A DNA stretch of 35,555 nucleotides from Synergistaceae bacterium (GCA_017445205.1 JAFSUP010000133.1:1-35555); one strand, 5' to 3'. Positions 23,493 through 30,726 are shown, numbered from the stretch's first letter. The notes: generated by a model not told the origin, from the sequence alone. Numbers and translations: made by a program.

Positions 23493-24746
23493 ATGAATAA
23501 CAACATTGACGTTTTAATCATTGGCGCAGGCCCCGCAGGAGTCGCCGCTGGAATCGGTGCTAAGAAAGAAGGCGCGGAGCGAGTCGTAGTGCTTGAGCGC
23601 GATTGGGATTTAGGCGGAATTTTACAGCAGTGCATTCACCCGGGCTTCGGTCTTAGGACATTCAGAGAAGAATTAACAGGTCCGGAATACATGCACAGAT
23701 TCATTCAGCAGGCTCACGAAGCCGGCGTAGAGTTCAGAACTAACACGATGGTGTTTCAGATTGACAAAGACACTAACGCAGTCTGGACGATGAACAAAGA
23801 GCGCGGCATCGAATGTCTTAATCCAAAATCCATAGTCTTAACTATGGGCTGCCGTGAACGTCCCGCCGGCGCGATTAGGATCCCCGGAACTCGTCCCGCC
23901 GGAATTTACACGGCTGGAACGGCTCAAAGATTCGTGAACATGGAAGGCTACATGCCCGGCAAGCGCGCTGTAATTCTTGGCTCGGGCGACATCGGCTTAA
24001 TCATGGCTCGCCGAATGATATGGGAAGGCGCAGAAGTCGAAGGCGTTTACGAAGTAATGTCTTGGCCGGGCGGTTTGCGTCGTAACATTGCACAATGCCT
24101 TGACGATTACGGAATTCCTTTCCATCTTCAAACTACAGTTATGAAAATTCACGGTGCTGATAGACTTGAGGGTGTTACAGTTGCAAAAGTTGATGACAAA
24201 ATGACGCCGATTAAAGGCACAGAGCGATACGTCCCGTGCGATACGCTATTATTAGCTATCGGCTTAATTCCCGAAAACGAACTTTCACGAATGGCCGGTA
24301 TCGACATTCACCCGGTAACGGGCGGCCCTGTTGTCAACGATTTACTTCAGACTTCTAACCCGGCAGTCTTCGCGGCTGGCAACGTCGTTATAGTCTACGA
24401 TTTAGTTGACAACGTGAGCGACGAGGGATTAATCGCGGGAGCTAACGCGGCAAAATTCGCGGCTGGGAAAATTTCTCCTAACGTCAAGCGAATTCCCGTC
24501 AAGGGCGGCGAGAACGTGAGATTATATTCTCCGCAGTTCGTTACGGGCGAAGCAGATACGATTATTTACATGCGAGTAACTCACCCGATCGAACAGGCTT
24601 GCAAAGTCATTGCCGAACCGGGACTTTATACTCAAAGACTTCGTTATGCGCGACCGGGAGAGATGAACGAAGTAAGAATCAAAGCCGCTGACATTCAAGC
24701 AAAGCCGGATTTGAAAGAAATCACCGTTGACATTCAGCCGCTATAA
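23493..24746 (+). CDS. FAD/NAD-dependent oxidoreductase, partner of the GlpA-like protein
   Basis: The 417-residue pyridine-nucleotide-disulfide-type oxidoreductase has an FAD motif VLIIGAGPAGVAAGIGAKK at the N-terminus and a second nucleotide motif VILGSGDIGLIMARRM near residue 150-165. LTMGCRERPAGAIRIPGTRP and VFAAGNVVIVYDLVDNV are typical of the group found beside GlpA-like and DUF1667 genes. QQCIHPGFGL near 45 contains a cysteine of unclear role. It likely passes electrons from the GlpA-like flavoprotein to an acceptor, taking the place of GlpB/GlpC of other bacteria (inference from context). Gene spacing (1 and 16 bases) shows tight operon structure. Confidence 0.85.
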   Translation: MNNNIDVLIIGAGPAGVAAGIGAKKEGAERVVVLERDWDLGGILQQCIHPGFGLRTFREELTGPEYMHRFIQQAHEAGVEFRTNTMVFQIDKDTNAVWTMNKERGIECLNPKSIVLTMGCRERPAGAIRIPGTRPAGIYTAGTAQRFVNMEGYMPGKRAVILGSGDIGLIMARRMIWEGAEVEGVYEVMSWPGGLRRNIAQCLDDYGIPFHLQTTVMKIHGADRLEGVTVAKVDDKMTPIKGTERYVPCDTLLLAIGLIPENELSRMAGIDIHPVTGGPVVNDLLQTSNPAVFAAGNVVIVYDLVDNVSDEGLIAGANAAKFAAGKISPNVKRIPVKGGENVRLYSPQFVTGEADTIIYMRVTHPIEQACKVIAEPGLYTQRLRYARPGEMNEVRIKAADIQAKPDLKEITVDIQPL

Positions 24747-24762
24747 AGGAGTGTGAAAAATC

Positions 24763-25125
24763 ATGAGCGAAGAAAGAAAATTTATTTGCGTTTCGTGTCC
24801 TTTAGGCTGCGGCCTTAATGTTACGCTTGAAAACGGCGAGGTCGTCAACGTTACCGGCAACACTTGCCCACGAGGAGCAGCTTACGCCAAGACCGAAGTC
24901 AGCGACCCGCGTCGAGTTTTTGCTTCGACAGTGAGAGTTTCGGGAGGCAAGCTTCCAGTTTGTCCGATACGAAGCAAGACGCCCGCGCCGAAGGCGAAAT
25001 TAAAAGAAATTGCCCGAGCCGTCGCAGAATTAAACGTGAAAGCTCCGATTAAAATCGGCCAAGTTTTGATTCATAATGTCTGCGGCACTGACGTTGACAT
25101 CGTAGCGAGCAGAGACCTGAATTAA
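24763..25125 (+). CDS. DUF1667 cysteine-rich protein of the glp operon
   Basis: The 120-residue DUF1667 protein has CVSCPLGCGLNV near residue 8-19 and GNTCPRGAAYAKTE near 32-45, a four-cysteine cluster fit for an iron-sulfur centre. It continues with DPRRVFASTVRV and a C-terminal domain containing VLIHNVCGTDVDIVASRD. The family is almost always encoded with GlpA-like and FAD/NAD oxidoreductases, and it is thought to be an electron-transfer subunit; direct proof is not known to me. aaggag precedes the ATG, and a strong terminator ends the operon. Confidence 0.88.
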   Translation: MSEERKFICVSCPLGCGLNVTLENGEVVNVTGNTCPRGAAYAKTEVSDPRRVFASTVRVSGGKLPVCPIRSKTPAPKAKLKEIARAVAELNVKAPIKIGQVLIHNVCGTDVDIVASRDLN

Positions 25126-25127
25126 CA

Positions 25128-25155
25128 ATTAGGAAGTAGGAATGAGGAGTTAGGA
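25128..25155 (+). repeat. Heptad repeat array, copy 5
   Basis: ATTAGGA, AGTAGGA, ATGAGGA, GTTAGGA run in perfect 7-base register after the DUF1667 stop and lead into the terminator. Confidence 0.65.
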
Positions 25156-25179
25156 ATTAAAACGCCTGACTCCTTTTTT
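25145..25179 (+). terminator. Intrinsic terminator of the glp operon
   Basis: AGGAGTTAGG (25145-25154) pairs with CCTGACTCCT (25165-25174), one G-U pair and a 10-base loop, followed by six T (25174-25179). Confidence 0.8.
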
Positions 25180-25228
25180 GTGATAAAGTATTATAGTTTT
25201 GTTGTACATGGCCACACACTAAAAAATT

Positions 25229-25254
25229 CTCCCTCGCTCTGACTAAGCAGGGAG
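25229..25254 (+). other. Hairpin upstream of pilT
   Basis: CTCCCT (25229-25234) and GCT (25236-25238) pair with AGC (25246-25248) and AGGGAG (25249-25254), with one bulged C and a 7-base loop. It lies 28 bases before the pilT start in the 5' leader. No T-run of terminator strength follows; a regulatory or stabilising role is possible. Confidence 0.4.
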
Positions 25255-25282
25255 TTCTTATAAAAAAGAGGAGAGAAAAATT

Positions 25283-26413
25283 TTGCAGGACTTCACTAAC
25301 CCGGCGCTCGAAAATTTGATTCAATTAGCAATCGACAGCGGCGCAAGCGACATTCATTTAAGTTCAGGAACGTTGCCGGCCCTTCGTGTTCACGGCGAAT
25401 TAAATTACGTAAAGACGTCGGCAATCTTTTCGCGCGAGTCGCTTGAGAAATTCATCGGCGAGATTTTGACATCAGCGCAGCTTGAACGCTTCAATCGTAC
25501 GGGCGATTTAGATTTTGCTTTCACGTATGGCACACAGAGATTTAGAGGCAGCTTGTATCGCGAGATGCGCGGCGTGTCGTTGACGTTCAGACTTGTCCCT
25601 ACTGTGATCCGTTCGCTCGACGAGCTAGGACTTCCAGAAATTTTGAAAACGATGGCTTACAAACACCGTGGCTTATTCTTAACGACAGGTCCCACCGGTC
25701 ACGGAAAAAGCTCAACGCTCGCGGCCATAATCAGCGAAATCAATCATCAAATTAAATCTCACATTGTTACAATCGAAGACCCGATCGAATATGTTCACAG
25801 CCCGGCACTTTCTGTAATTCATCAAAGAGAAATCGGAGCTGACACAGAAAATTTTGCTTCGGGCATTCGCCACGTCTTGCGACAAGACCCCGATGTAATA
25901 ATGATCGGAGAAATGCGCGACTTAGAAACTATCTCGGCGGCAATTACAGCGGCTGAAACTGGCCACTTAGTCTTCGGGACTTTGCACACTCAGGACGCTT
26001 CGCAGTCTATTGAAAGAATCGTTGACGTTTTCCCGCCTCATCAACAAAATCAAATTAGATTGCAACTTTCTTACACGCTGCTTGGAATTTGCTCGCAGCA
26101 ATTAATCCCGACGCAAGGAGTTAAAGGCCGAGTCTGCGCTACGGAAATGTTAATAGCGACGCCGGCTATTCGTGCTTCGATTCGCGAAGGCAAAGTCAGC
26201 GGGATTAGAAACTCAATGCTAACGGGAATGTCCGCAGGTATGCACACGATGGAACAGGATTTAGCGCGGCTCGTTCGTGAAGGAAAAATTTCACAAGAGA
26301 CGGCCCAAAATTTTGCGTATGACCGCGCAGAAATTGAAAGACTTTTAGGCATGGGCGGCATGGCCGGAATGAACTTCGCGGGCGCGAGTGGCCTAGCAGG
26401 ATTTAAAAGATAA
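25283..26413 (+). CDS. pilT: Type IV pilus retraction ATPase PilT
   Basis: This hexameric motor ATPase of 376 residues powers pilus retraction (twitching motility, DNA uptake). The N-terminal domain has AIDSGASDIHLSSG. The Walker A motif is GPTGHGKSST (about 136-145; His replaces the usual Ser), then the Asp box ESQ-region IVTIEDPIEYVHS, Walker B DVIMIGEMRD and the His box AAETGHLVFGTLHTQDA. The C-terminus ends in a Gly/Met-rich GMGGMAGMNF segment. TTG 25283 follows gaggaga. No other pilus gene is in the window, so partner genes must lie elsewhere. It is followed by the regulatory region of the Synerg-CTERM gene. Confidence 0.95.
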   Translation: MQDFTNPALENLIQLAIDSGASDIHLSSGTLPALRVHGELNYVKTSAIFSRESLEKFIGEILTSAQLERFNRTGDLDFAFTYGTQRFRGSLYREMRGVSLTFRLVPTVIRSLDELGLPEILKTMAYKHRGLFLTTGPTGHGKSSTLAAIISEINHQIKSHIVTIEDPIEYVHSPALSVIHQREIGADTENFASGIRHVLRQDPDVIMIGEMRDLETISAAITAAETGHLVFGTLHTQDASQSIERIVDVFPPHQQNQIRLQLSYTLLGICSQQLIPTQGVKGRVCATEMLIATPAIRASIREGKVSGIRNSMLTGMSAGMHTMEQDLARLVREGKISQETAQNFAYDRAEIERLLGMGGMAGMNFAGASGLAGFKR

Positions 26414-26437
26414 ATTTTTTGACAAAAATTCTTGATT

Positions 26438-26475
26438 TTGATACCCCCCCCATAAATTATAATTTCGACGCGTCG
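26438..26475 (+). promoter_or_regulatory. Candidate phase-variable promoter of the Synerg-CTERM gene, with operator-like palindrome
   Basis: TTGATA (26438-26443) and a perfect TATAAT (26458-26463) enclose a 14-base spacer beginning with eight C (26444-26451). Eleven C would give the ideal 17-base spacer, so tract length could switch transcription. A perfect 10-bp palindrome CGACGCGTCG (26466-26475) covers the expected start of transcription. Alternative -35 boxes (TTGATT 26432, TTGACA 26419) are at poorer distances. Confidence 0.5.
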
Positions 26476-26528
26476 CCGCTGTAGTTGCACAGTGAGTCGC
26501 TAGTTTTATAATCAAAGGGGGATTTTTA

Positions 26529-28255
26529 ATGTTCAAAAAATTTTTCGTAAGCTTCCTTTTTCTTCTATTGTTAGTTTCGTCTGCGTGTGCTGAAGTCGAG
26601 CTGTGGGTATCTCACGATTCAATCGCAAGTATCACGGACGGACACGCGGATTTTTCTGATGCACGTTTTTCTAATTTGTTTTTCACCGTCATTCACAACG
26701 ATACACCCGTAACGAAAGAAAACGCCGCTCTTACAGGCACGATAAATCTTTCTGGTGGCAATTACTCATTCTGGGACGGAAAAAAGATTCAAAAAAAATC
26801 ACCGGGACTGCACAGACTTTCAAATTAGGGCTTGAGACGTGGCTAGCGTCAGGTGGTGATGAAGCGGCCTATCAACTCTTCACGGACGCGGGCGGCGAAT
26901 TTAGAGCTGCAATCGAAGCCGACGGCGGTCTTAATGGCGTAACTGCAACTTGGAATTTTCCTGACGATCCGTCGCTGAACGGTAGTTTTACATTCCCGAA
27001 CTACAAGACCACGCAATATCAGCTTGAAAATTTTGTGCCGTACTTCGAGTTTATTCGTTCAGGTTCAAACGTAACTGGAATTAATTGGCGAATCGTAAAA
27101 GCTTCTGACACTTCGACAGCAGTCGCTCAAGATTTCGGAATGCGTCTTAACACTTTTGAAGTTTGGAACTACGACGAAGACAAAATTCACAACGGCCGCC
27201 CCAGAGCCGATATTAACGCCAACGAAGCTGGACAAGGCACATATACTTTCGATGAGCCGATCGCAGAAGCCGATATATATCGCGTCAGAATAAGATTGAA
27301 AGCTTACGATGAAGCAACAGAAAAAATTTATTCTTGGAACTTCTACGTAGCCGAACAGCCTGAGCTTTATTTATGGCCTTATCACGCGTCAGAAACGTCG
27401 CTCGTCAATGGCAAGTCCGATTACAGCAACGCGAAATTTTCATACGTCGCCTTCTTGATTGAAAATAAAAATCCCGCGATATGTGAAGAAAAACATTTCA
27501 CGGACGCAGGACGTGTTACAATCCCGGGCGGCGGCTACACATTGAAAAATTTTGAAACAGGCGAAACGCTCAACACCGTAGCGGGTGACACAACTTTCAA
27601 ATTAAAATTTGATGATGAAGGCGCGATCGGCGATGAGTATATCGAATATTGGCCCGTCGATGACAGCGGAACAGATTTAGTTTTCGCAGGCGGTGCAGAA
27701 ACCGGTCTCAACGGAAAAACCATAACTTGGACTTTACCCGCCGAATTAAACTTAAATGGAAACGGCGTAATCCCGACTCACAAAACCACAGCGGCGCAAC
27801 TTGAAACAGGCGTCCCTTATATCGAACTCGTGAGCGCAGACGGATATATCACAGCTGTGAATTATAAAATCGTGAAGTCGTCGGACACTTCGACCGCAAT
27901 AACGCCTTCTTACGATACGGACTTCAGAATTTATCTTGACCGTGCAACCGGTCGGGACGTTTGGGCAAATACTTATCGCTCAAGCTGGTTAAGAAAAACC
28001 GCTTCGGGAACTTATACATTGGACATTCCGCAGCCCGTTGACAACGTGAAAAGAATGCGCGTGAGATTGCGTTCCTATGAAGACGCTTCAAGCCCTGCTG
28101 TTCATCAATGGAGCTTCTATCCTGCCGCAGCTGACACTGAAGAATCGCCCTCAAACGACAACAACACTAACCCCGGTTCATCGAGCGGAGGCTGCAACGC
28201 GGGCGTGACTCTCTTTAGTTTGGCAGCACTTGCAATTTTGAAAAAGAAATCATAA
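26529..28255 (+). pseudogene. Synerg-CTERM surface protein with two repeat domains, frame interrupted at an A8 tract
   Basis: The first frame (ATG 26529 after aaaggggg) gives a signal peptide MFKKFFVSFLFLLLLVSSAC and mature AEVELWVSHDS, then stops at 26826-26828. The continuation (KITGTAQTFKLGL...) is in another frame, joined at A8 (26791-26798). With one more A the product has about 575 residues. The body repeats a beta-rich unit: VSHDSIASITDGHADFSDA in unit one, PYHASETSLVNGKSDYSNA in unit two, each ending in a VPYFEF- or VPYIEL-type block. The C-terminus is a Ser/Asn linker, SSGGCNAGV, a hydrophobic helix and KKKS, matching the Synerg-CTERM sorting signal. It is probably processed and anchored at the surface. 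Function unknown; adhesin or S-layer-like are options. The A8 tract may be a switch, a slippage site or a sequencing error. Confidence 0.75.
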
Positions 28256-28294
28256 AACAAAAGCAGTAATATTTTTTTTCATAACTGTGTTATT

Positions 28295-28339
28295 ATTACC
28301 TCCATCGAAAAAAAATTTTCTTTGGAGGTAATTTTTTTT
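28295..28339 (+). promoter_or_regulatory. Hairpin with U-tract burying the ribosome site of the nickel/cobalt operon
   Basis: ATTACCTCCA (28295-28304) and TGGAGGTAAT (28323-28332) form a perfect 10-bp stem; inside, GAAAA and TTTTC form a second stem. The 3' arm is the Shine-Dalgarno of the next gene, and eight T (28332-28339) follow up to the ATG. The element can act as a terminator and as a ribosome-site blocker. Confidence 0.65.
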
Positions 28340-29125
28340 ATGTTCAAACGTATTATAACAGCCGCGCTTCTCGTTTCATTGTTTGCGGTCCCGGCTTCCT
28401 CTCACGAACTCACGATTAAGAACGTCAAGGGCGACGCTCCAAAAGCTGGCGAGCCATTCGAACTTACTGTTCAATCTGCTCACAAGTTCATAGTCCCAGA
28501 AGAAGTCGAAATTCTTTCACGCGTCAAAGCCGGAATCATTGAGGACGGAAAATTAATCGAGGCCGAACTTAAGGGCAATGACCCAAAACTCTGGATCGAC
28601 TTCACCGTAACGCCGAAGGATTTATCAGGCTCATTTATCGTAACAGCAATTAAAGACGGCGAGTCGTGGTGCCTAACTAACGAGGGCGGAAAATCAGGAG
28701 CAAGAAAAGATTTAGAAGCTCAAGGTCTGAAAGTCTTATCGGCGAACAAATATGACAAATACGCGAAGGCAATCTTCAATGCGTCAACCGAAGATAAAAA
28801 TTTTGCGCAAGTTTTAGGACAGCCGCTTGAAATTATTCCAGTTACAAATCCTGCGGACGCTAAAGTCGGCGAATACTTCGACGTAAAAATTTTATTGAAC
28901 GGTCAGCCTTACACCGGGCCTGTATGGGCGAGCTACGACGGTTTTGTAACTGAATACGAAAACACTTACGCTTATTACACCGAAGCCGAAAACGGTGAAG
29001 CTCACGTGAAAATCACCGCGCCAGGTTGGTGGGGAATCAGAGCGGCTCAATCAGGCTTGCCCGGCGTCGAAGGCGATTATGACAATTTGAACTTACGCGC
29101 GTTCTTGTTATTTGAAGTTAAATGA
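28340..29125 (+). CDS. nikK: DUF4198 / NikK-like periplasmic component of a nickel/cobalt ECF transporter
   Basis: From ATG 28340 the protein has 261 residues; an earlier TTG at 28322 lies inside the Shine-Dalgarno and is not a start. MFKRIITAALLVSLFAVPAS is a signal peptide. Cleavage near SS-HE would leave His close to the mature N-terminus, apt for metal binding. The body is beta-rich with two immunoglobulin-like halves (APKAGEPFELTVQSAHKFI and AKVGEYFDVKILLNGQPYTG), typical of DUF4198, which includes the NikK accessory proteins. It ends by ATGA overlap with the NikL-like gene and leads an operon with CbiM, CbiQ and CbiO. The metal, Ni or Co, is not certain. The hairpin before it probably controls the operon. 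Confidence 0.75.
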   Translation: MFKRIITAALLVSLFAVPASSHELTIKNVKGDAPKAGEPFELTVQSAHKFIVPEEVEILSRVKAGIIEDGKLIEAELKGNDPKLWIDFTVTPKDLSGSFIVTAIKDGESWCLTNEGGKSGARKDLEAQGLKVLSANKYDKYAKAIFNASTEDKNFAQVLGQPLEIIPVTNPADAKVGEYFDVKILLNGQPYTGPVWASYDGFVTEYENTYAYYTEAENGEAHVKITAPGWWGIRAAQSGLPGVEGDYDNLNLRAFLLFEVK

Positions 29126-29643
29126 AAAAAAATTTTCTTAGCCGCACCCTCAACTCTCCCCCCCACCCACCCGAGTTTCGGGCGCGGCTCTTCTTGTTCA
29201 TCGCGATGTTATTTTTTATAAGCGAAAATCCCGGTTTTGCTCACGGAGTGGGCTACCGGGAAATTTCATTAAAGGCCGTGCCGCTGGAATTTTTTTATTC
29301 GACGGGCGAGAAGATGAGCTATTGCGAAACAAAAATTTTTTCACCGAGTGATTCAAAATTCGCAGCACAATCCGGACGCACCGACGAGCAGGGGAGATTC
29401 TCTTTCATTCCTGACGCGTCTGGTGAATGGCGGGCGATCGTTCGCGATAATGAAGGCCATCAATGCGAAGCAAAAATTAACATCACCGAAGAATTTTTGA
29501 AATCAGAAAACGAAATCGAAAACGTTGAACAAAATCACGAAAACGACGCGCCCGAAGGTTTTGAATTATTCATTCGCGCATTGCTCGGCGTGAGTTTGAT
29601 TTTTAATTTTGCATTATTAATAAAAAGCCATGCACATAAGTGA
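29122..29643 (+). CDS. nikL: NikL-like (CbiL-like) membrane accessory protein
   Basis: The 173-residue protein has an N-terminal membrane segment (LFLFIAMLFFISENPGFA) followed by HGVGYREI, a beta-sandwich with MSYCETKIFSPSD and GRTDEQGRFSFIPD-type motifs, and a C-terminal transmembrane helix (LLGVSLIFNFALLI). This is the plan of NikL/CbiL accessory subunits, whose His-Gly start is near the metal path. It overlaps nikK (4 bases) and cbiM (14 bases). Odd: codons 8-23 (RTLNSPPHPPEFRAR) are translated from a G-rich palindromic repeat with a C7 run, so the N-terminus before the helix is an insertion. A shorter form could start at ATG 29206, though without a good ribosome site. Confidence 0.7.
   Translation: MKKNFLSRTLNSPPHPPEFRARLFLFIAMLFFISENPGFAHGVGYREISLKAVPLEFFYSTGEKMSYCETKIFSPSDSKFAAQSGRTDEQGRFSFIPDASGEWRAIVRDNEGHQCEAKINITEEFLKSENEIENVEQNHENDAPEGFELFIRALLGVSLIFNFALLIKSHAHK
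29140..29191. repeat. G-rich palindromic repeat, copy 2, inside the nikL-like gene
   Basis: AGCCGC (29140-29145) pairs with GCGGCT (29184-29189). Read on the minus strand the unit has AGAGCCGCGC and GGGTGGGTGGG in the same order as copy 1 at 9142-9170. It includes a C7 run (29158-29164) in coding sequence. Four G-runs on the minus strand could form a quadruplex. Confidence 0.5.
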
Positions 29644-30229
29644 AGGAATTTTATCGACGCAAATTTTAATCACAGGCTGGGCAGGGACTTGCGCGGGGGT
29701 TGCTCTTGGCCTAAAAAAAACTTCAGATTATAAAATCGTCCGTACTGCGTTGCTTGCGTCAACGTTTTTTCTTGCGTCGCTCGTGAATGTCCGAATCGGC
29801 CCCGGCTCGACTCATTTGTCTTTCATTGCGCCGATGGGATTAATTTTAGGCTGGGGAGCTTTCCCGGCGATTTTCGTTGCGTTATTGCTTCAAGCAATTT
29901 TATTTCACTTCGGCGGCTTGCTAGTTCTTGGCGCTAACACGTTCGCAATGGCTTCGCCGGCGCTTGTCGTTTATTTAATTTTTGGAAAATCAATTCGCGA
30001 GTCTCAAAATAAAATTTCAGTGATGACTCTCTCATTCATAGCCGGAGCTTTGGCCGTGATTATGGGAGCGTCAATCGCGGGAGCGTTTTTAGGCTTGACG
30101 GATAAAAATTTCTTAACTGCCATAAAATTATTATTAGCCGCTCATATTCCGTTGGCTCTGATTGAAGGAGCCGCGACAGCATTTTTAATTACGTGGCTGA
30201 AAAAGGCCGCACCGGAGTTTTTAAAATGA
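29630..30229 (+). CDS. cbiM: CbiM/NikM substrate-binding membrane protein of a nickel/cobalt ECF transporter
   Basis: The 199-residue integral membrane S-component starts MHISEGILS, the invariant N-terminus in which the amine, His2 and a further His bind the metal. RIGPGSTHLSFIAPMGLILG (His near residue 66) and the helix pattern of six to seven segments complete the CbiM/NikM family picture. It is encoded between NikL and CbiQ with overlaps on both sides (14 bases and ATGA). Ni2+ or Co2+ uptake would serve cobalamin enzymes, hydrogenase or urease; the target enzymes are not in the window. The NikK/NikL partners favour nickel. Confidence 0.92.
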   Translation: MHISEGILSTQILITGWAGTCAGVALGLKKTSDYKIVRTALLASTFFLASLVNVRIGPGSTHLSFIAPMGLILGWGAFPAIFVALLLQAILFHFGGLLVLGANTFAMASPALVVYLIFGKSIRESQNKISVMTLSFIAGALAVIMGASIAGAFLGLTDKNFLTAIKLLLAAHIPLALIEGAATAFLITWLKKAAPEFLK

Positions 30230-30726
30230 AAAAATTTTTGCTATCTAATTTAATTGTCATAATCACAATAACTTTAACTTGGCCGAACATGTACGAGGGA
30301 TTTATCACCGGGCTTTCAATAGCTCTCAAGTGCAGCGTGATTTATTTATTCTGTGCCGCATTCATATTCCCGAAAGGACTCGCGGGGATTTATAAAGCTC
30401 TCGTGTTCTTGCACGTTCCAGAGAAATTAAAAATTTTAATTCTGTTGACGTTGCGCGGAATTTTTATATTGAAAGAAAGATTTGAATCGGCGTTAATCTC
30501 TTTAAGACTTCGTGCACCGGCTCAAAAAAATTTTGCAAAATTAAAATCGTTCACTTATATAACCGGCTCGGTGTTGTTGCAAGCGGCTGAACGTTCAGAA
30601 CGAATGGAACGCGCTATAAAATGTCGCGGCGGCTTCGCGGGCTTTAATTCAATTAGGAGTGAGGAAGTAGGAGTTAGGAATGAAAAAACTTTTAGCGGTG
30701 CAGAATCTCTGTTACAAATATCCTGA
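30226..30726 (+). CDS. cbiQ: CbiQ/EcfT transmembrane protein, short form
   Basis: The energy-coupling T-component links CbiM to the ATPase. The ATG at 30226 overlaps the cbiM stop (ATGA). At 166 residues it is well under the usual 220-260. The N-terminal helices are compressed (NLIVIITITLTWPNMYEGF, CSVIYLFCAAFIFP), but the coupling-helix region is kept: LRGIFILKERFESALISLRL, then AAERSERMERAIKCRGGF, which has the conserved A-x-x-x-RG motif contacting the ATPase. The last about 25 residues (IRSEEVGVRNEKTF...) are translated from a heptad repeat array and from the first 47 bases of cbiO in another frame, so this tail is probably not conserved. Confidence 0.82.
   Translation: MKKFLLSNLIVIITITLTWPNMYEGFITGLSIALKCSVIYLFCAAFIFPKGLAGIYKALVFLHVPEKLKILILLTLRGIFILKERFESALISLRLRAPAQKNFAKLKSFTYITGSVLLQAAERSERMERAIKCRGGFAGFNSIRSEEVGVRNEKTFSGAESLLQIS
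30652..30679 (+). repeat. Heptad repeat array, copy 6, at the cbiQ-cbiO junction
   Basis: ATTAGGA, GTGAGGA, AGTAGGA, GTTAGGA run in exact register and end directly before the cbiO ATG. Their AGGAG/AGGA cores serve as the only ribosome site for cbiO. Confidence 0.65.

Noticed and set aside
28256-28339. Cobalamin or NiCo riboswitch before the metal transporter
   Set aside because: The leader is too short (about 80 bases) and lacks the B12 box or the four-way junction of NiCo RNAs; only the simple hairpin is supported.
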